In this document: in pieces, positions 34,560 through 45,593 of the stretch
Numbering within the stretch: position 1 is the first letter of the stretch
Layout of the letters: each line of letters begins with the position of its first letter
Source: Isoetes taiwanensis
Lineage: Eukaryota; Streptophyta; Lycopodiopsida; Isoetales; Isoetaceae
Length of the DNA: 64,000 nucleotides
Assembly (NCBI GenBank): GCA_021234155.1
Contig: JAJEKV010000041.1
Coordinates: forward strand, 12,412,689-12,476,688
Reading direction: 5' to 3'
The notes under the pieces: generated by a model
The model's input: only the letters and a program-made list of their open reading frames with translations
Database searches by the model: none
What the model was told of the DNA's origin: nothing
Position numbers and translations under genes: made by a program

Positions 34560-37500
34560 GCAGGAGGAGGCCAGCGACTACATTAGTGGTGAGTGTCATA
34601 TTTTTGCCGCAATAGATCTGAGCAAAGCAGAGAACCAAAGATAAAAGTAATTTCCCGCGAGTGGGAAAGGCCAAGGCCAAGTCATTTATAGTCTTGATAG
34701 ATTGGGAAGTAGCCATAACTTTGCATCCCCTAGAATGGTTCAAATGTTGAAGTTGAAACCATTAAAGTCAAAGCCAAGGCCTGGTCATCTTAGCAAGTGG
34801 GCAATAAAGGCGCATGGCGGTAAAAGAATCAACTTTGACATCGACTTGCGAGGATTAAGATCGAGATGGGGGGCAAGTAATGGGCATCGGCAAATCTGAC
34901 TTGATAATAGGTATGGAGTACCTAGGACCTTGAGGGCCATTATTGATTGTGGAAAGCGGAAGGTGACCTTCCCACCCGGCGGCAAGATCATTGAGATAAC
35001 AAGTAAAGAAGTTGTTCCCATCATGCGGTGTATGTCTTCTAAACGACCGTTCAAGTGCATCAAGAGTGAGCAAGTGGCATACATCTTCAAGCTTGAGATT
35101 AGTGAGCGAATTGGAAGGAAGCAAAGAAGACAAGATGCTCCGCAAGTTGCGAAGCAAATAGCTAAGTTGATCCGCGGAGTTCCCGATCTCTTTCGGATGA
35201 GATCAAGCGGCTCCCCCTCCTTATAGGGGAGTCGAGAGTGCGAGATAGCTTTTCGAACCAGGAACAAAGCCAACAAGCAAGGCTCCATATAGAATGACAA
35301 CGAGGAGTTGCCGAGAGCTGAAGAAGCGTTGCGGAGCTGCTGCTTTCGACCTAGGTTTCATTAGACCTAGTGTCTCGCCCGTTTGGAGGCGCCCATTCTT
35401 TTTGTCAAGAAGAAGGATGGATCTTTGAGGATGTGCATAGACTATAAACAGTTGAATAAGCACACCATTAAGAACAAGTATCGCTTCAAGATCGACGACT
35501 TGATGGATCAGCTTCAAGGAGCAAAGATCTTCTCCAAAATCGACTTAAGGTCGGGTTATCATCGGATACGGATAAAGGAGGAAGATATCCACAAGACCGC
35601 CTTCAGGACGCGGTATGGGCATTATGAGTTCCGCGGTAATGCCTTTCGGCTATCAAATGCCCCATAGCGTTCATGAGGCTCATGAGCGATATCTTCGTGG
35701 AGTTCCGGACACCTTTGTGATTGTTTTCTTTGATGACATTTTGGTGTATAGCGGATCCCTTGAAGACCACGTGCAACACTTGAGAAAAGTGCTAGAGAAG
35801 TTGAAGAGGCACCGGTTATGCCAAGTTGTCGAAGTGCCACTTATAGAGAAGGTGGAATACCTTGGTCATGTGATCTCGGCCGAAGGCATCTCAGCGGACC
35901 CGCCAAGATTGAAGCTTGATGATTGATTGGCGGGCCGAAGAATGTGCATGAGGTCGAAGTTTTCTCGGGCTAGCGTGGTACTACAGGGGAAGTTAAGTGA
36001 AGAACTTTGCTAAAGATAGCAGCCAGATTAGTAAGACGGCGATGACGGGCAGAGAAGGTGAAAAGATTGGGTAGAGCATTGGCACAAGAAAGCCCAAAAG
36101 GGGTTTGAATTGTTGAAAGAAGCTCGGACGGCAGCCAATCTTGACCTTGCCGGACCGGAGAAAGATAAGCTTGTAGCAAATGATGCAGTAAGATAGCTGT
36201 GAAAAGTGCTTATGCAAGAAGCGTGTGGTAGCGTATGATTCCAGGAAGATGAGACGCCGCAGACGAGCCACCCAACGCGACGATGGGGAATTGCTTGCGG
36301 TTGTCGGGCATTAAGAATATGGAGGCACTATCTCTTGGGAAGGAAGTTCCAATTGGATCTGGACCATGAGCCTCCAATATGTATTCCGCGAACCACACCT
36401 TAATCACGAAGGCGGCGGAGATGGATGGAGTTCTCGAAGAATATGACTTTGATATAGTCTACAAGGGAAGCTCAATGTGGTAGCGGATGCGCTTTCAAGG
36501 CATCCCCCGACAACTAGAGTGCATTGCGAATGCAATTTGGACGCTCTCCGGCGACTTTGGTAAGAAGATTGAAGAGTCCTTGCCAGCGGATGTGGATTTC
36601 GGGGAAGTATGGGCAAGCCCTCTAAGGAGGCTAGAACAGATAAAAAGCGGGAGGCCTTCAAGCATTATAAGAAGGAAGGCAACTTTGTTATACCATAAGA
36701 ACAAGTTGTGCGTGCGAATCATCAGGTGTAAGGAAGTTGATCCTCCATGACACGCACAACAGCCCAATAGGCTGGCCATCGCGGGATTCATGAAAACATA
36801 TTTCAAAAGCGCAAAGCCTATTATTGGCCAGGAATGAAGAAGCAAATAGCTCGCTACATCAAGGAATGTCAGCTATGCCCGTGACGAGGCAGCGGGCGGC
36901 GAATTCGGGGGCATTAGAGCCATTAGCGGTGCCAAGCGCTAAGTGGGAGGTAATCGGCATGGATTTCATCATAGGACTCCCAAGAACAGCCCGAGAGGCA
37001 AGGATGCCTTGATGGTAGTGGTCGACAAGTTGTCGAAGATGGCACATTTTGTGCCTTGCGGGACCACGATACAGTCTGACTATGGATCAAAGCAAAGCTC
37101 TTCACCAAAGAGATCTTGGGCTTCATGGCATGCCAAGGGAGATTATCTCCGACGAGGGGATCCGAAGTTCATGAGTGCCTTTTTGGCAAGACCTTTTTGC
37201 GACGATTCAGACCAAGCTATCCATGAGCACGGCAGTATCATCCTCATCCGGATGGCCGCCGGAGGCGGACCAACGAGATTTTAGAGGACATGCTACTAAA
37301 CTATGTCCGGAATAAGCAAGGTATGTGGGAAGAATTTATTCACTTGGTGGAGTTTGCATACAATAGCACCAAGCGGGAATCATCCCAAATGTCGCCGTTT
37401 ATGATCAATTACGACTATCGATTGCCTAACTCGGACACTTGGCACAACCCGTGTCAAAGTGGAAGTCTCGCGGCCAGATGTTGGCTGATATCGGCGGCTT

Positions 37501-38061
37501 GTGGAAGAGGTTGAGGGTATCCGCTAGCAGCAAAAGAAGTCGACAAAAGAGCATCGTAGACAAGCATCGAACATAAGAGAGTTCAAAGTTGGAGATGATG
37601 TTTGGCTCAAGATCAAGGTGAAGCAGGCGAGATTGGGAATTGCAAGAAGCTTGCTCCAAGGTGGGCTGGACCTTTCAGAATAGTCGAGAGAGTAGGTAAT
37701 CAAGCCTACAAGCTAGACTTGCCAGCACACCTAAAGATTCATAAGGTCTTCCATGTGAGTTTGTTGAAGAAGCACACTCCAAATCCAGACGAAGTCTTGG
37801 ACACTCAACGTTGTTGGAAAAATGAGAAAGAGCGGTACTGGAAATAGTTCGAAATGATTCTTGATAAAGCTTTCAAAAGAAGACAAAGGAGGTCGGAGTT
37901 CCTCCAATACTTGGTCAAGTGGAAACACTTGCCGGTGGAAAACTTGGCGATGGGTACTTAAGAAGGATTTAGTAAAGCAGTACCCACAGTTTATGGAGCA
38001 ATGGGACGGCAAGGTCATCTCCGAAGAAATCGGCTCAGGCATGTCGATTTGTGTAGGTTAA
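34560..38061 (+). pseudogene. Chromovirus pol (PR-RT-RNase H-IN-chromodomain), heavily broken
   Basis: Protease is seen as GSSHNF (about 34708) with its Asp context altered, and DLIIGMEYL (about 34900). RT spans about 35370-35930 with [29 protein letters not shown] and catalytic FFDD (about 35730). RNase H and the integrase zinc region (about 36200-36880) are scrambled. The integrase core shows GMDFIIGLPR (about 36957) and HLVEFAYNSTKRESSQMSPF (about 37340). [10 protein letters not shown]-type linker (37660) leads into the chromodomain (EFLQYLVKWKHLPVENL, about 37900-37950). The chromodomain identifies a chromovirus, which reads chromatin marks when integrating. More than ten frame breaks are present. 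Confidence 0.85.
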
Positions 38062-38946
38062 TTCTTGTGTAGTTAGGATTAATCTACGCATGCCACCTAT
38101 GCTTGGTATGGGTCGCATGCGTTGTTACCGATGATGAGACCACTACGGTGATCTCTAGGGCGTGGTGTAATGTCAGCGTAGGCATGACCGCGTTAAACGG
38201 CTTGGGCGAGTGGAAGGTAGATTAGAAAATCTACTTACGTTCCCGCTAAGTAGGCGACCTCGAGAGAAAGGAGGTCATTAAGGAATGCCAGCGATAGGAA
38301 AAGCACCTCTAGCCCCATATATGCTTTGATAGGAGGAATGGGGCCTTCGCGCCCCATATCTGGGAAGGACCTATCCTCCATATTTGGGCAACTAGGGTGT
38401 AGGCATGGCGGCATATAGGGCACATAGGCTGTCTCCAATGGCCATAATGGAAGATTCACCCTCTTCCTCGCCGGGAGATTAGCCATGCATCCATGTAGAT
38501 AGGTGGGGTGGTCACCATATAACAAAAATTTATTAAATAATTAAAATGGTACTAATTAGTATCGACTGTGAGGCCAATAGAAGCTCCGGAGGGCAAGGAG
38601 GTCGAACTACGAAGACTTACAACACAAATTTTGTTGGAATGTGTAGCAAGGAATGAAGAGTACCCTCGAACAATAATTATAGATATGAGATGTTGAAATT
38701 TTTTGTATAACTTAATGTCATAATAAGCGAGATAGCGAATACCTTGTTTAATGATGTTATGAATTGTTAAGTATTCCATAGTATGATGGCGTGATAATGT
38801 TTTAAAAATATTACCTTAGGGTAATCACGGTAAATGTATAACTATTATATTGTATGCATCACGTTGATTGCGATTGCGATTAGGAAGATCCCAAGGTGGG
38901 AGACCCACGATCTTTGCCGGACGACATCATTTCAAGGTGGGGAGAA
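38062..38946 (+). other. 3' untranslated region and polypurine tract
   Basis: No gene is present between the chromodomain and the 3' LTR. A phrase with GCCCCATAT is repeated near 38314-38385. The purine run AAGGTGGGGAGAA (about 38933-38945) directly before the LTR is the probable polypurine tract. Confidence 0.65.
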
Positions 38947-40507
38947 TGTGGCGTTCCGGCCAAACGTATCACGGTCCCGGGGCGTATCGCATCTTGCCAA
39001 TCCCGCAGCGTACCGCCACCGACGGCCGGCGTGCATAGCGGATAGCCAGGTAAGTAGCCCTTGGGGGCAACTTGTTAGATATGTTCACATGTTATTAATG
39101 TGCACATGTGCACATTAATGTGGGCACACCTTTCCATGTTGGCATATTTTGCCACCTAGCCATTAAAGGCAAGTGGGGCCTTTTCAATTATCCCACATGC
39201 CAAAATGGGTAATTGAAAACCCTAGCCTAAACCCCATGTCTATTTAGGGTAGGAAAACCCTAGCTTGCTAGTTTTCGTCCTTAGGGTTTTAGAGCTCAGT
39301 TTTGGCTGCCCCAGGAGCCAAAACCGCCTCCCAGACGCTGCCCAAGCGAATTGCGCCATCAGTTCCCCTGAATTCGATCAGCCCAGCAGGATGGTTGAAC
39401 TCAGGTCAGGAGGAGCCACTCAAGGATCAGGTATTTGGTCAATTTAATAGCTTAAACCGTCTTCTAGTCATAGAATCGGTGAGGGTTTAGACTATTAAAT
39501 TGCCCATAGCAGCTATCTAGATCTTAGATCTCGGACACTAACTAAAGAACCTAACTCTATGATTAGATCTAGTTCTTTAGTTCTTCTGTGATGTATTTGG
39601 ATGATGTATCTCTGTGAACTCCTTGTATTGGGAAGGGGGGTAGAGGCCCTAAAGCTTGTAGTTGATGCTCCTAGAGTAGCCTCTCTAGCACAATTGTAGA
39701 TTCGCCTCGTGCACAAGAACCACACTGGGTTGTGGGTGAAGGGGCCGACCGGGCTTAGAAAGAGGTTAGTGTTGACTCTTGAGCGATCCCTATGGTGTGT
39801 TAGTGCTACCAAGGGATCATTGTGACTAGGTCTAATGGCTTACCACCGAGTGCGGGTAAGGCATGGGCTCGTACCCGTGAAGTGGTGTACACTTTCCAGT
39901 GGGTTCCCGGTCGAATCACGGGCAAGTGGCCCTCTAGTCACCTCGAAAGCATGTAGACCTCTGGAGGGAGTGATCCCTACCTGCCCCATCGGAACCGGGA
40001 GATGAAACCCGGGAATAGCCCTTTTGGCTATGCATCCGTGGGCTACGGTCAGGTCCCAACACTTTTCAGCCTACTGCGCAAAGTGTGCAATGTGAGGGGC
40101 GGATGGAGTGGACAACCCTATGCCATGTTCATATGCCACCAACTCCATTGCCATGAATTAAATCCGCAATGAACTCGAGACCCAAGCCGTCGATCCTCCC
40201 TTGAGTCCGAGCCTCGGGTAGGATTCCCTATGTGATGTCTTGACCATTGTCTATCTGGATGTTGATATACCACCCCCTCCTGGGTGGATGGAGGATTCTG
40301 TTGAATACTGACATGTATGTTTACGCCTTCAGCTTGCATAGGTAGGCCCGAGGGAGACGGGGTAGAATGACACCTTCACTCTTCCCACTTTGGGACTCGT
40401 TACGGTGCGATGATATGTGGAGGGTCCTCATCGACATGGAGCTGGTGTGGGGAAGAACTCTGTTTGTATACCGGTGAGAGCACTGCATACCTAGTGGGGG
40501 CGTCCGC
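38947..40507 (+). repeat. 3' LTR of the large chromovirus
   Basis: It starts TGTGGCGTTCCGG and aligns with 11816-13373 throughout. The right edge is placed by homology to the 5' LTR end and by return of the LINE ORF1 frame (from 40507). Confidence 0.85.
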
Positions 40508-41690
40508 GAACCCGCACACAACAACTGGAACACGACATCCGTTTGGCACACTTCGAAAGACAACAACAGAAGCAAGATCTAGTTGACTGACGGGCTCGTG
40601 TGGACTTCCTCTCCACCATCATAGAGACCATGGCACAAGATAGACAACGTGCTGATCACGAGACAATGGCAACCATCTCCCGCCTCCAATCAGAAGTCGC
40701 GGAGGCCGTCACCACCATGCAAAGCATACATATTGCATTTAAAGCGAAAATCCGGAGTTGCGGCGCTTTAGAAGGGCGACACGGTGACCGGGGAGTTGCA
40801 AAACTCTTCAGGCAACCATTGCCCGCCAAGAAGGAAAGGGCCTTCATGCGGAAGCCCATTTACAATTGCGGCAATGCACATATGAATTGGCAAGACAACA
40901 GTAATTCAGAGGGGAAGGCTCCCGACTTCTGAAAGTAGAGGCGCGGCATGGGGCCAGGGCGGATCCACATGCAGCGGACTGCAAGGCGCCAACCAGGCAG
41001 CTTCTGGCGCATCACCAAACAACCTCATGCCACCACCACCCTACTGCAGAGCCCTAACCCCCCCATCACAAACAACATATACGCGCGCCCGGCCAGCCCG
41101 AGCCGACCGTGACTTGAGTTTAGCGAGACGCAGGAGCCACAATGTGGTAGTGTGCGGCTTGACAGAGCAGGCAAGAGAGCATCTCATCAACCGACTCCAG
41201 ACGCAGATCCTGGCCCGGATGACATTTCACACGCCCGTACACATATTGTTAGGGTGATACGCCATGGAGCCCAGCGCCCTGATCGTCCCCTGGTATGCCT
41301 TCACAGTCAGGGACGCGCAAGAGCGAGCAGCCATCTTGTGCCAAGGCAGACAATTGAGGGGACTGCCGTATGTGGACTAGGATCTGACTCCGCCACAGCA
41401 GGAGGACCGCAGGCATGAATTGGAGAAAGTCAAGAGTATCCGCAAATAGGGAGGGGCAGCAAGGCTGGTCCGGGGAAGGATGCAGATCTTCAGGCCATCA
41501 AATGCGTATGCAGGCACCTTAAACCCTCGAAGCCCTTCTGATGCGACCCCAGTTGCACCCCTATTACAATGGCCTCACCTGCCACTGCCAACATGCCACA
41601 TGCCGCCTCCACCTCCACCACCACCCGTTGCGCTGCCACTGCCAAATCTGCTACCGCAGCTCCTGCCAGCGAATAGGGATTGTGCCTGCG
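40507..41690 (+). pseudogene. LINE ORF1, C-terminal part
   Basis: The frame continues the ORF1 stretch at 11486-11815: a coiled coil, one TGA near 40588, then an open stretch to 40932. Broken patches follow. NVVVCGLTEQAREHL (about 41140) and VPWYAFTVRDAQERA...LRG (about 41285-41365) have the look of the RRM-like and C-terminal domain of LINE ORF1 proteins. The end is Pro-rich (PPPPPPPP near 41605) and overlaps the start of the endonuclease frame. Confidence 0.6.
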
Positions 41691-42600
41691 CATAGTCTCT
41701 TGGAATTGTCGGGGCTTTCCATGGCAAAAGGGAGACAGTCTCAACTCGGTTGCCGCCGACATGGACCTCATCTTCCTCATGGAAACATAGGAGCATGCTG
41801 GACATAGACTATCAAACTTACCAGGATACTATCGCTACTCCATCTTCAATGAATGCACAGAAAAATGGGGGCACGGAGGGGTTGCTTGCTATTACCGGAC
41901 AACCCTGGCATAGTCAGTTTTCCTGTGCAAGACAGACAAACATAACAGGTACCTGTGGGTGCACGTGCAGAATTGCGGTGGTAGTCCTCTCTTTGCGGCG
42001 TCCTGCTACTTCCCACATGCCGAGAGCAACTTCTATCACAACCATCCGGATGTGGATAGGTTAGAGCCCTATGTCGATCTATATGTGACATACAGCAGCA
42101 CAAGCAGGAGGGTAATGTCATCCTCGTTGGAGACTTCAATGCCCGTACTGGCACAAAACAGCCAATGAGATTTGACCCTTTGACAGATGATGTGTTGCAA
42201 CTAAGCCATTCAAAAGGAGCTTGGCCACGGGCATCAGCTGACAATGACATTCAGGTCTCGCGCTATGGGAGGCAGTTGTTGCTACTCTGCAGTACCTTTG
42301 ACCTAGTGATTTGCAATGGACTAGCAGAGTGGCCGTCCACCTTTGCAGGCAGGAGAACCAGAGAGGTGGATCCAGCGTGGTAGACTATGTTTTGGTGGTC
42401 GAGCAAGACATACAGCTCGTCAAACATTTTCGATTGGGAACAGATGGTAGGGATGAGGAGGTGGGCTCGGACCACCTCCCCCTCTACTTGCAGCTGGCTT
42501 GGCAGGTTGCTCCAGATGCCTGTTCAACACCTCCTCATATGCCATAGCTCAGACTGGACTATGAGCGTGCTCATACTTACTCCCACATACTTACAGAGGA

Positions 42601-42839
42601 CCCGGGGGGTGCACTTATACATAAGGGGGGTATGGCATCTGCGTTCGGAGGGTATCAAAAAACCCCCCTTGTATACGCGATTTTAAAAGGCAAATTGACC
42701 CCTCCGTGTATAGATATTGCTCCAAATCAGTACCTAAAAGCACCTCTAACCCCTAAGTATACGTACGCAAATGGTCCAAAAAACACCCCTCCGTTGAACT
42801 CTCATGGGTTATACGCTGATCAAAGGTGAATCCCCCGGG
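42601..42839. mobile_element. 239-bp MITE with 8-bp TSD
   Basis: The ends are CCCGGGGG and CCCCCGGG, flanked by the exact direct repeat ACAGAGGA (42593-42600 and 42840-42847). The interior has TTATACATAAGGGG and CACCTCTAACCCCTAAGTAT. A diverged relative starts near 53099. It is non-coding. The 8-bp TSD fits hAT-type mobilisation. Confidence 0.85.
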
Positions 42840-44842
42840 ACAGAGGACCTGGCAAACATCTCACAGTGCTCAACGCTGGAGTAGCAGGCAGGCAGCCTCA
42901 TTGACATTCTCAGGGCTGCTGCAGAGAGATGTTTTGGGAGAAGTCGCCATCAGCAAACCTTGAGAGCTACGACATTTTCGCATAACCAGTGGTTCGATGC
43001 CGAGTGCAAAGAACGTAAATGCTGGCTCTGCCAAGTCATAGATCCTGCTATACGCCCGGATGCAGTCAAGCAATACCGCACTTTCCATGAGGCTAGAAAG
43101 GCCAGGTACATTGCGGCCCATCAACAGGAAATGTTCTTCCTCCTGGAACATCATCCCAGGACCTTCTGGCGAAGAGTGCTCAGGAGGCCAGTGCTGCCCA
43201 CATGAAACATCACTCCAGACCAGTGGGGGCAATACCTACAGCACCTCTACAACCCTGAGGGTGCACGGGAGACATTACCCCCCCAGGAGGGCCCAGTGCT
43301 GGAAATCACAGAGGCAGAGGTAGCGCAGGGGCTGCAACGTCTAGCCAATGGAAAAGCACCAGACCTTGATGGCATGCAGGCAAAGTTATTCATGTGGGCA
43401 GGACCATCCATGGCACCAATACTAACTGACATGTTCAACAAGGTATTGTGGGAAGGTTTTTCCCTGCAATGGAGCACTAGCAGGGTTGTCCCAATCTACA
43501 AAGCAGGAGACCCACACTACCCGGCCAATTACTCAGTGTTTGCAAAGCTCCTCGCAGGGATCTTTGAGCGGCAGTTGACACGATGGGCAAAGCAGGCAGC
43601 AAAAGTGCCGGCACTCATGCAGGCAGGATTCAGGCCGAGACACTCAACTATAGATCATATCTTCACGCTGCAGACTCTGGTTGAGGACAGCAGGAACCGT
43701 CGACATGATCTGTATTGCTGCTTTTTAGACTTCGCCAAGGCTTTTTGGGAAAGGTTGTGGACAAGACTGTAGCAGCTAAACGTCCCTGTCGAACTGTCGA
43801 ACGGGGTGTACAGGTTATATGAGACATGCACAGGCTGACTGCAACTAGCGGGCCAACCATTCGAGAGCAGTATATGGGGTCTGCCAGGGATGCCCCCTCT
43901 CTCCCACACTATTTGGCCTGTATATTGATCAGCTCGAGAGATGGCTCGCTGATAATGGAGGCATTGGGGCTCAACTCCTATACCATATCACCAGGCAACT
44001 GATCTATGCTGATGATGTGGACCTCCTAGCACACACTCAGGCAGACATGCAATGCCGTCTCGATGCCCTGGACACATTTTGCCAGATGACTGACATGCGT
44101 GGAACTTAGCCAAGACCAAGGTAGTTCTCGTATCGTCTGCACGCCAGCCACGGCCCCAACCCTCACTTATCGTGGCCAAAATGTTGAAGTGGTGTCTGGT
44201 TACAAATATTTGGGGGTGGAGTTCCCGTCGGCCATGAATTGAGACAATTTCATTCGGCTGCGAGTCGCAGCAGGTTGTAAAACACTCTATGCAATGCAAA
44301 ACAATAGCCACAAGGCAGAGATATATGATTGGGCCCACCAATCATACTATTCAAGGTGCTATTAGAACTTGTGCTTCTGTATGGGGTTGAGATCTGGGCC
44401 CAGTGATTTCCCTCGCCACTTGGAATGACTTGGAGCAGGCGCAGAAAGCTTTCTTGGCACGGGCCCTGGGGGTGAAGTCCACAGTCTCATACCAGATACT
44501 ATTGCAAGAAACAGGTTTCTTGCCTCTTCAAAAGGGGGCCCTTGACAGACACATCGTCTACTTCCAGAAGGTGGTCAGCATAGACGATACTCGTCTCCCT
44601 AACCTCGCTTACACTGTGGCAATGGGGCCTCAACACCTAAATGCCTACTGGCGGGAAAAGAGAGCTCCATGGCTGGCCAGATGGAATGTGCAGGAGCACA
44701 GGTGCATCTGAGTGCAAATGGAGGCAAATGGCCACACTCTCAGACAGTACCTTGACACATGCTTCCTTAGCAAGCTATGGGATGCCAGCACCCTTGAACA
44801 GGTCAAGACGGCACATTATCAACGCCACATAAATTCCATGTT

Positions 44843-44849
44843 GGCGCGG
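44843..44849. repeat. Flank GGCGCGG next to gypsy array (putative TSD)
   Basis: This is the reverse complement of 230-236, and directly abuts the LTR end at 44850. Confidence 0.5.
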
Positions 44850-45593
44850 TGTTACGAACCAAAATTTTAGTACCAAAAATTTCGATTTATATTCACATCA
44901 AACCATCAGAGTACACATAACAAGCATTGCCTTACACGAGGCTATATACATGAAAGCCACGTATACAGATAACAAGATGACCACAAAAGATAACCAAATA
45001 CATACGTATGCCCCCGCCAGCTATCAAACAGCCTGCACAAGCTTCCACGTGTTAGCAACATGCATAAGGGTTATCCAGTAGTGTCAACATGAAGCAATGA
45101 CTGACGGACTGCAAGTACACATATATGGAATCCACCACATGCTCCATAGCATCTGCCAAGCAGACGCACCCCGCCATATCTAGACCCAGGTCTCATTCAG
45201 GCCAGCCCGTCAATGCTGCAGGAGGAGCACGTAGGTGGCATCCCCGATTTAAAGGGTGCTCACCTTTTTAATCAGTCATTTAATTAACTATTCTAACCAT
45301 TAAGGTATTTTTACCTTTAACTTTAGATAACACAATATATTGCCTTGTTGTCATTTATTTAAAAGGGATAACCCTTGATAGCCAAAGTTACCCACCACAG
45401 ATCCATACAACAAGGCAACCCAGTCTTCTAGTCTCTCAGGCCATGGTGCACCACTCCGCCTTAAGCTAGACTAGGGACGTATGCAACCACAAAATATCTA
45501 TGGTCTATATACCATAGAACATTCCATTATGCCAAGTATTAGTATGCATGCACAATATCAAGCAATAGTCTGCAAATTTATTTAGGCATAACA
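44850..45593 (-). repeat. Short LTR (A) of the gypsy array
   Basis: It is 744 bp, with the same ends as the LTR at 237-1912. A jump at about 45182, from CCGCCATATCTAGA to CCCAGGTCTCA, removes an internal block of roughly 0.9 kb. Confidence 0.85.

Larger units (their letters stand above)
11816..40507 (+). mobile_element. Large Ty3/gypsy chromovirus with accessory genes (nested host of other TEs)
   Basis: Two LTRs of about 1.56 kb (11816-13373 and 38947-40507) flank a Met-tRNA primer site, about 4 kb of accessory cassettes, gag, and pol with a C-terminal chromodomain. Without the 15.5-kb insertion the element is about 13 kb. It lies in LINE ORF1; the flanks AGACC (11811-11815) and GAACC (40508-40512) are a poor 5-bp TSD, but the LINE frame continues across. 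The pol genes contain many small indels and stops, so it is dead as it stands. Confidence 0.85.
41689..44849 (+). pseudogene. LINE ORF2: APE endonuclease and reverse transcriptase
   Basis: The endonuclease starts IVSWNCRG (41692), then LIFLMET, and after a frameshift GDFNARTG (42129-42152) and SDHLPL (about 42468), the APE-type catalytic blocks. RT begins near 43296 with ANGKAPDLDGMQAKLF and has QAGFRPRHSTIDHI, FLDFAKAF and the catalytic YADD (44005-44016). The C-terminal part (44403-44849) has no RNase H. Stops at about 41788, 41910, 43203 and 43770 and several frameshifts make it inactive. A MITE splits it at 42601. It ends at the gypsy LTR, and the tail appears to lie at 1-236. Confidence 0.85.

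Noticed and set aside
42601-42839. Telomere-like or G-quadruplex function for the CCCGGGGGG ends
   Set aside because: The exact 8-bp target duplication explains the segment as a MITE.
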